From positions 1-25,889 of the IMG/VR virus record IMGVR_UViG_3300044941_000040: 25,889 nt of DNA; one strand, written 5' to 3'. Below the pieces are notes generated by a model, which did no database searches, was not told the DNA's origin, and worked only from the letters and a program-made list of their open reading frames with translations. The stretch's first letter is position 1, and each line of letters begins with the position of its first letter. The stretch comes from a virus. Positions 5,943 to 14,697 of this stretch are shown one piece after another. A program made the translations under genes and the position numbers.

Positions 5943-6628
5943 CAGGCTGCCGTGTCGCCAGAGAGTGTCCAGGTAGCAGCGTTCCCACCCGCGTTCGCGG
6001 TCACTAGGACGGACACCAGAGCGTGCTGCCCGGCCGTCCGTGTGTGCCCGCTACGGTTCACGAGTGTTGCACCGGCACCAGCGACGAAGGTGATCTGGCC
6101 GGTTCCCGCTTGGCCGAAGGTAAGCGTGGTGCCAACCGGGAGGTTGCTCGGGAGGGTCACCGTCACGCCGGTCGAGGCGGTGCAGCGGAAGAACCCGCCG
6201 GTCTGTCCAGCCGATGCCGTGATGGCCGTCGCTGCCGTCTCGGTCACCGAAGTCAGGTAGTTGACGGCGGCGCTTCCCGCGAAGTTCCCGGTGAAGCCGC
6301 CCCCGCCCCCCGCGCTGATGAGCGGCGGGTTGCCAGCCTCGGCGGAGAGGAAAGCGGCCTGCCGTGCCAGGGCCGCAGCGTTCGCGGGCCGGTTCAGGCC
6401 TCCCTCGACGAAGTTCGTGATCGGCGCCGTGGGAGTCACCCGCTGGATCACCACCTGGGTTCCGGCCGGGGGAGTGTCGCCGAGCTCGATTAGGTTCGCG
6501 GCGACCCACCGCCACTCGGTGACGAGAGCGCCGCCGACCGTCACAAAGACGTGGTTGGGAGAGAGATAGTCGAAGTTCAGGGCGAACAGGCGATTGACGC
6601 CGTCCGCCGTAGCGGTAACTCGGGACAT
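5942..6628 (-). CDS. Tail fibre-like protein with gp17-type N-terminus (second copy)
   Basis: A 228-aa protein in two parts. Residues about 1-95 match the T7 tail-fibre N-terminal (virion-anchoring) domain pattern: LFALNFDYLSPNHVFVTVGG, EWRWVAANLIEL, GTQVVIQRVTPTAPI and a LARQAAFLSAEA helix. After a Gly-rich linker (about 105-112) comes a Thr/Gly/Val-rich beta domain with FFRCTASTGVTVTLP and GQITFVAGAGATL. It is a shorter paralogue of the fibre at 7,018-8,004 and may anchor the adhesins encoded downstream. The ATG at 6,628 has a strong AAGGAG site. T7 has only one such protein, so the duplication suggests a branched or composite receptor-binding apparatus. Confidence 0.75.
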   Translation of the reverse strand: MSRVTATADGVNRLFALNFDYLSPNHVFVTVGGALVTEWRWVAANLIELGDTPPAGTQVVIQRVTPTAPITNFVEGGLNRPANAAALARQAAFLSAEAGNPPLISAGGGGGFTGNFAGSAAVNYLTSVTETAATAITASAGQTGGFFRCTASTGVTVTLPSNLPVGTTLTFGQAGTGQITFVAGAGATLVNRSGHTRTAGQHALVSVLVTANAGGNAATWTLSGDTAA

Positions 6629-6637
6629 TGGGACTCC

Positions 6638-7006
6638 TTAGGCGAGAAGCTCGGCGGCGCGAACGGGGCCGAAAAGGGCCTCCGCCACGGCGCGGACCTC
6701 GGGATCGTTGCGGTCGATCTCCGTGGCATCGGCCCACCGGAGACGCTGACGGAGGGGGGCGGCTCCCTGGAGGAAGCCATCGAGCGTCGCGAGCTCGGCG
6801 TCCGTCATGCGACCGTAGAGCGCCAGCTTGGTGATCGGCCGGGGGGGAGTGAAGGGTTCAAAGGCAGTGCCCGTCCACCGCGTCCTGTTGGGCACGGGCG
6901 GGGGGCCTTCGTAGGCAACCGTGAAGGTCGCCCCGGAGACGCCAGCGAGGGGCCAATCGGCAGCGAGCACCACGTTGGTCTGTCGAGAGATTAGGGCGAG
7001 CGGCAT
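6638..7006 (-). CDS. Small protein in tail-fibre cassette
   Basis: A 122-aa protein of unknown function. The N-terminal half is beta-like and Pro-rich (TFTVAYEGPPPVPNRTRWTG, FTPPRPITKLALYG). The C-terminal half looks helical and charged (MTDAELATLDGFLQ, DPEVRAVAEALFG). It lies between the two genes with gp17-type N-termini, which would suit a fibre chaperone or a short fibre-linking protein, but I recognise no family. The Shine-Dalgarno site is weak and the start lies 11 bases after the previous stop, so translation may depend on coupling. Confidence 0.6.
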   Translation of the reverse strand: MPLALISRQTNVVLAADWPLAGVSGATFTVAYEGPPPVPNRTRWTGTAFEPFTPPRPITKLALYGRMTDAELATLDGFLQGAAPLRQRLRWADATEIDRNDPEVRAVAEALFGPVRAAELLA

Positions 7007-7017
7007 TGGTTATAACC

Positions 7018-8004
7018 CTAGTTACCACCACCATTATCGGGCTGCTGGAAGTAGGCCTTCGTCAGGGTGATGACGAGGTCGTTGCCCGAGGTGGTGACCG
7101 AGAGGGCAACGTCGGTGAGGTATGTTCCGCTGTTGACCGACGTGTTTACTACACGGATGCGCCGGAACTGGAGCGTCGATCCCGTCTTGCTGAGGAAGAC
7201 ATCGGCGCCGGTCCCCGCATTTGCCGCCCCTGTCACGTAGGGGCTGAGGTCGGGTGCCCCGGGGAGGGCAAACCAGCCCTTCGTCCCCGAACCGTCCGTG
7301 CCGTAGTATCGGTTGTTCCCCGGGGAGGAGCTGTCGTTGACCAGGGAGAGCGTCCGGTTCGCCGCGAGAGACCCGCCGCCGGTGAGGCTTCCAGCGGTCG
7401 AAACTAGGCGCGCGTTGAAGGAGGAGGCCAGGGCCGAGAGGTTCGCGTTCGTGAGGTCGAGCGCCGTCTGCGGCGCCCCGCCGAGAGCCTCGAGAGTGTC
7501 CTTCTGTCGCCACGCAAAGGCGCCGGGGCCTGTGGCCTCCAGGACGAAACCTACTTGAAGTCCGGAGGGGGCGGGGACGTTGCCACTGCCGGTGACCGCC
7601 GCGAGAGCCTCGTTGGCGGCCGCGAGGGCGTTGTTGGCAAGGGTAATCGCCACGAGCGCCTCGGCCTGAGCCTCCTGGGCCTCATTCTTGGCTTCGTCCA
7701 CCCGTCCGGCCGCCTCTTCCGAGACGAAGACGGCCTGCTGAGTGTCCTTGGTGAGGTCCGCGGCCTTGAGACTGGCCCCGTCCTGCCACGTCACGAGCAC
7801 TTCTCGGGGGGTCTGGCGCTCAATGCGCACCACGGAGGCGTTCGCCGGGGCAGGAGAGACCCGGATCATGGCGTTCGAGAGCCACGAGAAGGTCACGGGG
7901 ACGTTGTTCACCGTCACGGAGACGTGCGAACGGTCGATGAAGGGGAAAATCACGGGGAAATCGGTCAGAGAGCCGTTCCCGGTGTAGGTCACGAGGTATG
8001 CCAT
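7018..8004 (-). CDS. Tail fibre protein (T7 gp17 N-terminal domain)
   Basis: Receptor-binding or adaptor fibre attached to the tail. The 328-aa product starts with the phage T7 tail-fibre domain: MAYLVTYTGNGSLTDFPVIF, VTVNNVPVTFSWLSN, VRIERQTPREVLVTWQDG and LTKDTQQAVFVSEEA. A heptad-like Ala/Glu-rich segment (about 95-140) follows, then a beta-rich C-terminal part ending AYFQQPDNGGGN. T7 gp17 is 553 aa, so this is short and probably acts as an anchoring stem, with recognition carried by the genes downstream. The ATG at 8,004 has GAGGA close upstream; an upstream in-frame ATG at 8,061 would overlap the previous gene and lacks family residues. Confidence 0.9.
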   Translation of the reverse strand: MAYLVTYTGNGSLTDFPVIFPFIDRSHVSVTVNNVPVTFSWLSNAMIRVSPAPANASVVRIERQTPREVLVTWQDGASLKAADLTKDTQQAVFVSEEAAGRVDEAKNEAQEAQAEALVAITLANNALAAANEALAAVTGSGNVPAPSGLQVGFVLEATGPGAFAWRQKDTLEALGGAPQTALDLTNANLSALASSFNARLVSTAGSLTGGGSLAANRTLSLVNDSSSPGNNRYYGTDGSGTKGWFALPGAPDLSPYVTGAANAGTGADVFLSKTGSTLQFRRIRVVNTSVNSGTYLTDVALSVTTSGNDLVITLTKAYFQQPDNGGGN

Positions 8005-8024
8005 GGGTCCTCTAGGGGAGGTGA

Positions 8025-8051
8025 GGGGGTCCGGAGGCCATCCGAACCCCC
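8025..8051 (-). promoter_or_regulatory. Strong hairpin upstream of tail fibre gene
   Basis: On the minus strand an 11-bp stem (arms at 8,051-8,041 and 8,035-8,025, GGGGGTTCGGA with TCCGGACCCCC, one G-U pair) closes a 5-base loop. It lies seven bases after the stop of the large internal virion gene and about 20 bases before the fibre start codon. No U tract follows, so it is not a standard intrinsic terminator. It could stabilise or separate the two messages. Confidence 0.55.
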
Positions 8052-8057
8052 TCGGGG

Positions 8058-11000
8058 TCACTGTGAGAGGCGCCGAATGGCGTCCAGAAGGCCAGTCGGG
8101 CGGTTGTCCCGGGGAGTAGATGGCCCCCGGCCCTCCATTATGCTCTCGGTTAGGGCTCGGCGGGCCATCAACGCCTGCTCGACGGCGGGGAACTCCCTGA
8201 ATAGCCCCTCCAGGGCCGTCTGGCGGTATTCCTGGATGACGGCCTGGGTTTCCCGGAGGCGTGGCCCGTCGATATCGACCGTCCCATCGCCCAGGGCCTT
8301 GTATCGGTCGCTCGTGATGAGGTCCGTGAGGGCCTCCCGGAGGGTCTTACCGGCGATCCTCGTCTCTCCGATGAGCTCCTGGTAGCGCCCGTAGGCCGTC
8401 CCCCTGCCATCCGCCCTCGGGAACTCGCGAAGGTTGATCGCGTTCTCGAGGAGGTGAGGCGGCGGGAGGAAGGCGTTCTTGTGGATGTCCATCAGGCGGA
8501 GAAGCTCCTTCGTCACGACGTCTGCGCCGGGGATGCGGGACTCCCGCACCGGGCTGGCGACATGCCAGAACTCGGTCGGCAGGAAGGAAGCCCCGACACC
8601 GAAGGCCTGCGGCACCGGGACAGGCTCGCCGAGCACCGTGAACCTGGGGTCCAGGGTCTCGACAGCGGCCGTCCGGGCCTTCATGGCGTCGAGGATGGTG
8701 TTTGCCTCGCGCATGTAGGGGTTCCCGGTAAGGAACGTCTCCAGGTCCCGGTGGGCGCCGGGGACGAAACCGGCCGCCACGCCCTGCACGAACTGCTGGG
8801 CATCCCCCCGGTAGAGGGAGGCGACCATGTTCAGGAGGCCCTGGGCGTAGGACTTGTCCGCGATAGCCTTGGCGACCCCGAGGGCCACCATCAGGGCAAG
8901 CTGCCCGTAGCTCTCTTCCACCCGGAGGTCCCCCTCGGCCCGATCCATGAGCTCCTTCGCCGTGGCGAGGACCATGAAGGGATACGAGTATGGGTCGAGG
9001 CGGTCGATGCGGACGAACCGCTCGGTGCCATCAGGCTCCGTGAAGCGGACGCTGTAGCCGCCGACGCCAAAGCTGTTCATCGCCCGGTTCGTGTTTGGGT
9101 CCCTCGTGCCGCCCCCGGTGATATCGCCGGAGAGCACGAAGTAGGCAGCCGAGGACAGCAACGCGGTAGCCGTGGCGATCCTCGCTCCCGCTCGCCTGGC
9201 CGTGTCGCCGCCCGCCGCGAACTCCTGCCAGAGGCGCGCGCGCTCCTTAAAGAGGATGGGGCCGGAGATGGCGGACACAGGGTTGTAGACGGCGAACTCC
9301 GACAGGATGTTCGAGGGCGTGCGCACGAATGGGATGACGTAGCGGAGCGGGGGGAACTGGTTCTTCCCCCGATCCAGCCAGTTGCCAAAGCGGCCGACCC
9401 AGTCCGTCCCGAAGTCCTGCGTGAAGGTCGCCACGCGGGCGGCCTGGAGGCCCTCCTGGTCGAGTGCCCTCCCGTCCACGGGGTCGAAGGCAGCCGACAA
9501 GCGGCCCTGAACGTAGGTTCGGAGGTTCTGCCCGGAGAGTCCCATATCGACACCTTCGCGCGCGGCGTTGGCTTGCACCGTCGCACGCACCGTCAGGCGC
9601 TTGAAGAACTCGTCCTCGAAAGCCATGACCCGGCTGTTAAGCCTGACGAGCTCCCCGAGGCCATTCAGAAGGGCATCCCCAAGGAGCCCCTCGTCGGTGC
9701 CAAAGGTCGAAGCGCTTAAGGCCCGCACGTTGCGCTCGCCCTGAAAGGCGCGGCCGGGGTCTGTTACACCGTCAGCCCTGCGAAACGCCTCCGCGGCATG
9801 GACGACCGCATCCCCCAGGCCCATCATCATCCCGGAGTAGTAGTTCCAGCCCTCTCGGGCAGCCATGAGCGGGCGGCCGTCGAGAAGCCTGACGAAAACG
9901 CGCTCGGCCGGTTCTCCGATGCCCGTGCGGAAGGCGTTCGTGGTCACGTTCAGCACATGCGTCTGGAGTCCCGAGAGGATACCCGCCTGCCAAGTGTTCG
10001 ACGCGGCGTCCCATATGCTGTTCGGGTTCTCGAAGGTCTTCTGCACGGCCTTGCGGAGAGGGCCGGGACCCGACCGCTGCACCGTGCGGACGCGGTAGGC
10101 GAGCTCGACGATGAACCGCTCGCCGCCCTCGATTGAGGACTCCCACACACTGCCCTCGGTTGCCCGGAAGCCGATGCTCTCGGTGAACGTCCGGGTGTTG
10201 GTCGTCCGGGTCGACTGGCTGTCGGTGGTGCGGGTCCGCTGCGCCGGGTTGGTCTCCGGCATGCGCGCCGCGGCGCCCACGTCCGGAGCCCTTGAGGCGG
10301 CTCTGGAGGTGATCCCACGGAGGATCGAGAGGTTCTGACCCATCTGCGACCGCATCCCCAGGGTCAGGGGGTCAACGTTCGCCAGCACGTTGAGGACCGA
10401 GAGGAAGCGGCGGTAGGTCTCGTTCGGGTCGGCAGTGGAGCGCCCGGTTGAGATGTTGACGATCTCATCCGCGAGTTCCGTGGCGCGACGCTGGAGGTTG
10501 ACCGTAAGGGCGGTGAAGGCTGCGGCCCTACGGCCCACCTTCTCGGCACTCTGGAGCTCGGCTTCCATGGCATGGCGAAGCATCCGCGCCTGCCCTGCGT
10601 CGCCCGTGGCGATCAGCGCAGCAGCGTCGGCCCACTCCTCCGCCTGCTCCGTCAGGTCCCGGAGGTTGACCTTGGCCACCCGGGCGTTCCTGTAGCCAGC
10701 CTCGAAGGAGGTCTCGAGCGTCCGCACGAGGGCCAAAACGTCGTCCGGCGTCTCCATGCGGTCGAGGTTTCGCCAGATGATCCCGGCGTCCGGGTCCCTG
10801 CTGAGGGCCTCCGGATCGAACCGGGCGCGCTGCCACGCGGCGGCGATCCGCGCGGCCTCTTCGTCGGTGACCTCCACGGCGCTCCCGCGGATGCGCTGCG
10901 GGCCGAGGGGGGCGGTCACTTCGGGGGTGGGGGCAACGCCGGGCTCACCGGTCGTCGTCGTTGTCGACCGCGTGGTATCGGTCGTGGTCGTCCGGTCGGT

Positions 11001-11876
11001 CGCCTTGCGGGAAGCCTCGAGCTCCACCGTCCGGAAGTCCGTCTGGCTCTCCGACACGCGGAGCCACCGGTCCTCCTGGACGCGCAACGAGAGCGTTTCG
11101 GTGGTGATCGTGGTGGTGCTCTGCGGCATGGCACCGGCCGCGGCTTTGGCGTTTTCCTGGGCCTGCACCATGTCGCCGGAGCGCGCCGCGCGCAGTGCCT
11201 TCACGCTGTAGAACAGCCCCTCCGCGATGCCTGCCAAGCCACCGTTCTCGAGGGCTGCCTTGAAGCGGGCCTCGGCAACGCTGTCCTCTGGGGACGCCGA
11301 GAGGAAGTCGAGCACGGGGTTCTGGAGGGCGGGCACTTCCTGGAGGAGGTTCGAGAGGCGGGCCTCGTAGGGGTCGAAGGCGGTGCCCCCGGCGAGAAAC
11401 TCTCGCGCCAAGACGTTCGGGACGACCCCGATGGCACGGCTGCTGGCCCCCACGGCGTTCAGCGCCTTGCCCCACAGGCCGAAGCCCGTGAGGAACTGGG
11501 CGATGGCCTCGATCCCCTTGCCGGTGTAGCTCTCCGGCTCGGGCATGAGGTCGCGCACCCACGCGCCACCACGGCGGACGAGGTTGGGACCCTGGGCGAC
11601 CGTGCGGAGGACGGAGGCAGCGGTCTCGCTGGTCCCCTCGACGAGGTTGGCACCCCCCTCCAGGAGGTCCTGGGCAGAGGCGCCAAGCTCCGAGATCGCC
11701 CCGGCTGCACCCCGGGCGGCGGCCGGGATTGCCCCGGTCACCCCTCGGGCAACATCCGTGACGACGGCGTTCAGGCCCTCGCTGGCCGTTGTCGGCGTCG
11801 GCTTCCCGCCATCGGGCGACAGGGCCTCGACCGCTTGGTCAAGCTCGGGGGAGAACCCCGAGAGCATACTGCTCAT
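8058..11876 (-). CDS. Large internal virion protein (T7 gp16-like position)
   Basis: A 1,272-aa protein (T7 gp16: 1,318 aa), probably ejected to help form the DNA conduit across the cell envelope. I see no lytic transglycosylase motif at the N-terminus, which T7 gp16 has. The N-terminal part is Ala/Gly-rich and helical. Thr-rich linkers at about 293-309 and 546-566 separate regions. Residues about 630-770 hold SGLQTHVLNVTTNAF and AFEDEFFKRLTVRA, a pattern I associate with large phage ejection proteins, and a later hydrophobic stretch reads ATALLSSAAYFVLSG. The start overlaps the gp15-like stop as ATGA. Assignment rests mainly on size and position. Confidence 0.8.
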   Translation of the reverse strand: MSSMLSGFSPELDQAVEALSPDGGKPTPTTASEGLNAVVTDVARGVTGAIPAAARGAAGAISELGASAQDLLEGGANLVEGTSETAASVLRTVAQGPNLVRRGGAWVRDLMPEPESYTGKGIEAIAQFLTGFGLWGKALNAVGASSRAIGVVPNVLAREFLAGGTAFDPYEARLSNLLQEVPALQNPVLDFLSASPEDSVAEARFKAALENGGLAGIAEGLFYSVKALRAARSGDMVQAQENAKAAAGAMPQSTTTITTETLSLRVQEDRWLRVSESQTDFRTVELEASRKATDRTTTTDTTRSTTTTTGEPGVAPTPEVTAPLGPQRIRGSAVEVTDEEAARIAAAWQRARFDPEALSRDPDAGIIWRNLDRMETPDDVLALVRTLETSFEAGYRNARVAKVNLRDLTEQAEEWADAAALIATGDAGQARMLRHAMEAELQSAEKVGRRAAAFTALTVNLQRRATELADEIVNISTGRSTADPNETYRRFLSVLNVLANVDPLTLGMRSQMGQNLSILRGITSRAASRAPDVGAAARMPETNPAQRTRTTDSQSTRTTNTRTFTESIGFRATEGSVWESSIEGGERFIVELAYRVRTVQRSGPGPLRKAVQKTFENPNSIWDAASNTWQAGILSGLQTHVLNVTTNAFRTGIGEPAERVFVRLLDGRPLMAAREGWNYYSGMMMGLGDAVVHAAEAFRRADGVTDPGRAFQGERNVRALSASTFGTDEGLLGDALLNGLGELVRLNSRVMAFEDEFFKRLTVRATVQANAAREGVDMGLSGQNLRTYVQGRLSAAFDPVDGRALDQEGLQAARVATFTQDFGTDWVGRFGNWLDRGKNQFPPLRYVIPFVRTPSNILSEFAVYNPVSAISGPILFKERARLWQEFAAGGDTARRAGARIATATALLSSAAYFVLSGDITGGGTRDPNTNRAMNSFGVGGYSVRFTEPDGTERFVRIDRLDPYSYPFMVLATAKELMDRAEGDLRVEESYGQLALMVALGVAKAIADKSYAQGLLNMVASLYRGDAQQFVQGVAAGFVPGAHRDLETFLTGNPYMREANTILDAMKARTAAVETLDPRFTVLGEPVPVPQAFGVGASFLPTEFWHVASPVRESRIPGADVVTKELLRLMDIHKNAFLPPPHLLENAINLREFPRADGRGTAYGRYQELIGETRIAGKTLREALTDLITSDRYKALGDGTVDIDGPRLRETQAVIQEYRQTALEGLFREFPAVEQALMARRALTESIMEGRGPSTPRDNRPTGLLDAIRRLSQ

Positions 11877-13636
11877 CGCGTTCCTTGTGGGTTGAGGATT
11901 TCTTCGGCGGCGCCTTCGCCATAGGTCCGGTTGAAGTCGGCAATGAGCCGGTCGCGGTTGGCGGGCGCCCTCTGGACGTTGAGGCGCAACCTGTTGGCAT
12001 CAGCCGGGCTGACCTGACGCTGTGTCGCGAGGGGGTTTGCCGGTTGCGTTCGGCCATCCTGCGGTCCTTCGTAGATCGGGAAGGAGAGCGATCCGTTCCA
12101 AGCCGCTGGCTGCCGGTTCTGGACCCAGGGGGCGGCAAGCTGGCGAGCCTCCAGTGCGATCTGGTTGGCAGCCGCGAGGGCCTCCTGCTCGGTGGGCGCG
12201 CGGCCGTTGGCCTGCCGATACTGCGCGAACCACGCCAGCCACTTCGTCTCGGCCCAGCCGCCAGCGGCCTTCCAGGTGACCTCCACGGCGCTCCGCTGAG
12301 ACGGACTGAACCCCTCAAGGTTGCTCGTGGAGATATCCCGGAAGACGCTCTGGACGGAGGACCGGATGGTGTTGGTCTCTCGGGTGAGATCGTCGATCAG
12401 GCCGTTGAGGTCCCGGAACCGCTGGGGGTCTCGAAGCTGGCCAGCCCGCATGGCCTCGGCCAGGAAGGTCACCGGGGACGACGACCGCATGGCCTGGAAG
12501 AGGATCGGGGTGACCTCCTCAAGGCTCTGCCGCTCGCCTCCGTCTGCGAAGGAGTTCCTGATCTGGAGCAGGGTCCCGGGGAGGGAGCCGTCGATGGCGG
12601 CGATCTGCCGGAGCATCGCGGGGGAGGGCATCTCGACCGTCCGACCTGCTGCCATGGCTTCGGCAGCCGCGACGGAGAAGGCCCCCACCACCTGATCGGC
12701 ACGCTCCTTCCGCAAGCGTTGTTCAGCGATATACGCCCTGTTCTCTGCCGTCAGGCGGGAGGCGTTGATACGGGTGCGCGCCGCAGCGAACGCCTGCGCG
12801 AACTCCGGGATGCTGGCAAGGCTCGGGATGGTCTGGCCTGGGCGGGTGAGGTCCGGCCGAGGAGCCTTGGCGGCGTCGAGGATGCGCGGATCGTCGGCTG
12901 CCTCGGCTGCGCTGATGATGGCCTGGGCGAGAATCTTGTTGATGCGTTCCCCGGACATGCCCGCGAAACGCATCCCCAGGGCTTCCCCGTGGGCCGCAGC
13001 GATGGCCGCCTCAGGGTTGGCCCGCCCCTCGCGGAGCTTGGCCATCATCAAGGCACCCAGGTCGGCCTCTGCCGCCTGCTCGGCGCGGCGGATGCGTTCG
13101 CCGTTCACGGCGTTGATCAACTGGTTTTCATACTGGCCGACGCGGCTGAGAAAGCCCGTCTTCGTGTCGTCGTCCATCCCCTCGAGAAAGGCTCTCCGAC
13201 GCTGGTCCAGGAACCGCTGAAAGACCTGAGGGTCCTCGGCGTTGCGCTCCGGGTTGTCCGGGGAGAGCCAGTCCTGCATGACCTGCGTGCCGAAGTCCGT
13301 CGCGAGCCGCTTGCCGCGGGTCTCCCGCCACGCCCGTTGGAAGACGGGGGAGGCGCCAGCCGAAACTTCGCCGCGCTCGACGGCCTCAGACCAGGAGCGG
13401 GCCTCGGTCAGGGCAGCCTGACGCTCGGCCTCACGGGTGTCTCGGTCGTCCGCGAGGGCCTGCGAGGCGGCGGCCAAACGGCGCACGTCCGGGTTGATCC
13501 GACCGAGAACCTCAGCGAGGTCCTGGAGGGAGTTCCCCGGAGCGCGCTGGAAGCCCCCGAAGGTGTCGACGGGAGAAGCCGCGGCGCGAGAGACGGCGCT
13601 TGGGTTGAAGTCAGGGTTCTGTCGACGGGTTACCAT
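11873..13636 (-). CDS. Internal virion protein (T7 gp15-like)
   Basis: A 587-aa, Ala/Arg/Glu-rich, mostly helical protein (T7 gp15: 747 aa). The N-terminal region around residues 95-125, VFQRAWRETRGKRLATDFG then QVMQDW, resembles the start of gp15-type core proteins, which form part of the ejected tunnel with the gp14 and gp16 equivalents. No enzyme motif or signal peptide is visible. The ATG at 13,636 has AAGGAG five bases upstream, and the stop overlaps the next gene by ATGA. Identification rests on order, size and composition; sequence divergence is large. Confidence 0.8.
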   Translation of the reverse strand: MVTRRQNPDFNPSAVSRAAASPVDTFGGFQRAPGNSLQDLAEVLGRINPDVRRLAAASQALADDRDTREAERQAALTEARSWSEAVERGEVSAGASPVFQRAWRETRGKRLATDFGTQVMQDWLSPDNPERNAEDPQVFQRFLDQRRRAFLEGMDDDTKTGFLSRVGQYENQLINAVNGERIRRAEQAAEADLGALMMAKLREGRANPEAAIAAAHGEALGMRFAGMSGERINKILAQAIISAAEAADDPRILDAAKAPRPDLTRPGQTIPSLASIPEFAQAFAAARTRINASRLTAENRAYIAEQRLRKERADQVVGAFSVAAAEAMAAGRTVEMPSPAMLRQIAAIDGSLPGTLLQIRNSFADGGERQSLEEVTPILFQAMRSSSPVTFLAEAMRAGQLRDPQRFRDLNGLIDDLTRETNTIRSSVQSVFRDISTSNLEGFSPSQRSAVEVTWKAAGGWAETKWLAWFAQYRQANGRAPTEQEALAAANQIALEARQLAAPWVQNRQPAAWNGSLSFPIYEGPQDGRTQPANPLATQRQVSPADANRLRLNVQRAPANRDRLIADFNRTYGEGAAEEILNPQGTR

Positions 13637-13645
13637 CGGAGCTCC

Positions 13646-14263
13646 TTAGGGGGCGACGCCGGGGTTCCGGGGTGCCGGAGGAGTGTTGGGGGCTGTCCCC
13701 CGGCCCATCCCGACGAGGCCGGAGCCGACGCTGGAAGCGATCCCGAGACCCAGGCCGATCAGAGACGGCCGGGCTGCCGGTTGGAGGGAGCGGATGCGCT
13801 GCTCATAGCGGGCCTGCGAGCCTCGACGCTCGGCCTCAAGCTGACCGAGCACGTTGTTCGCACTCCGGGTGATGGCCTCGTCGGCGCGCCCGGCGCGGGA
13901 GAAGTATTCGTTGGCGAGGCTGTCGATGGAGTTGCCCTCGACGCCTGCGCTGTCGGCGGAAGCCATGGCGCGCGAGGCGGCCTCGAGTCCGGCAACCCGG
14001 TTCTCGATCAACCGGTCCACCGCCGCGTCGCGCTCTTGAAGCTGCCGGGTGGTGATCTGCTGGTTCTCGTAGTCGCGCGCCCGCCGGGCATCCTCGGCTG
14101 CCCGTGCGTTCATCGCGTTCTGCTGGCTGGCCTGCTGCGACTGGCCGATGAAGCCAGCCACGGCCTGACCGGCGCCGATCAGCATGGAGGCAGCCGAAAT
14201 AAGGGGGGCGTTCGCGGCCGCGAAGGTCGACACGGCCGCGGCGGCGGGGGCTAGGATGGCCAT
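13646..14263 (-). CDS. Internal virion protein (T7 gp14-like)
   Basis: A 205-aa protein (T7 gp14: 196 aa) that probably forms the outer-membrane pore of the ejection apparatus. It starts with an Ala-rich hydrophobic region (MAILAPAAAAVSTFAAAN, LISAASMLIGAGQAVAGFIG), continues with a long charged helix rich in Arg, Gln and Glu (about 45-100) and ends in Gly/Pro-rich sequence. The segment GVEGNSIDSLANEYF at about 115-130 looks family-typical. I chose the ATG at 14,263 because GAGGA lies seven bases upstream; it overlaps the end of the gp13-like gene by 13 bases. In-frame starts further upstream would run through that gene. Confidence 0.85.
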   Translation of the reverse strand: MAILAPAAAAVSTFAAANAPLISAASMLIGAGQAVAGFIGQSQQASQQNAMNARAAEDARRARDYENQQITTRQLQERDAAVDRLIENRVAGLEAASRAMASADSAGVEGNSIDSLANEYFSRAGRADEAITRSANNVLGQLEAERRGSQARYEQRIRSLQPAARPSLIGLGLGIASSVGSGLVGMGRGTAPNTPPAPRNPGVAP

Positions 14264-14697
14264 GGAGTGATCCTCACGAACTGCGCGAAGTCCACTTCGG
14301 GGTTCGCTATGGGGTGGAAGCCGAGGGCACGAAGGAAGCGGGGGTAGGTAGGCGACCCCCTCCAAGCCGAGGTGACCAGGAGGGGCCATCGGCGCTGCCA
14401 CCCGTCGAGGAGAGACTTCGCGCTCCGCACCAGAGAGACGGGCCGGGCTCGGGTTCCCGCAGCAAGCAGGAGCCACGGCCAGCCAACACCGTCCTCAATG
14501 TGGATCACGCCGAACAGGGCGGCGGGAGAACCACGCTCATCGAGCGCCACCTGGGCGAGGGCGCTGTCGTCCAACGCATTCATCAGGGCGGGCACCGGGG
14601 GGAGACCATTGAAGGCCATCCCCCCGGCGAGGTCCTCCGGGGCCGCCTCCTGGAGCACCCGAAGGGCCAGGAGACGGGAAGCCGGGAGGAACGTCAC
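14251..14697 (-). CDS. gp13-like internal virion protein, GNAT-like fold
   Basis: Encodes about 148 aa from a GTG at 14,697 that overlaps the tail-tube B stop as GTGA. An ATG at 14,754 would give 167 aa but would overlap that gene by 61 bases and lacks a clear ribosome-binding site. The sequence around GVGWPWLLLAAGTRARPVS, RSAKSLLDGWQRRWPLLV and YPRFLRALGFHPIANPEV resembles the acetyltransferase-like phage family that occupies the gene 13 position in T7-like phages (T7 gp13: 138 aa). Whether it has acetyltransferase activity is unknown. In T7 the protein is needed for proper assembly of the internal core. The start site is the least certain part. Confidence 0.72.
   Translation of the reverse strand: MTFLPASRLLALRVLQEAAPEDLAGGMAFNGLPPVPALMNALDDSALAQVALDERGSPAALFGVIHIEDGVGWPWLLLAAGTRARPVSLVRSAKSLLDGWQRRWPLLVTSAWRGSPTYPRFLRALGFHPIANPEVDFAQFVRITPWPS

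Noticed and set aside
8454-9719. 421-codon plus-strand open frame opposite the gp16-like gene
   Set aside because: Antisense shadow of a 1,272-codon gene with no independent start signal or recognisable protein features; the same applies to those at 10,572-11,924, 14,760-16,292 and 17,207-18,661.
11789-14254. 821-codon plus-strand open frame opposite the gp14/gp15-like genes
   Set aside because: It is antisense to well-supported virion genes. In G+C-rich DNA, stop codons are rare in the antisense frames of biased genes. Its composition (Gly/Arg/Pro-rich) is that of a shadow frame.
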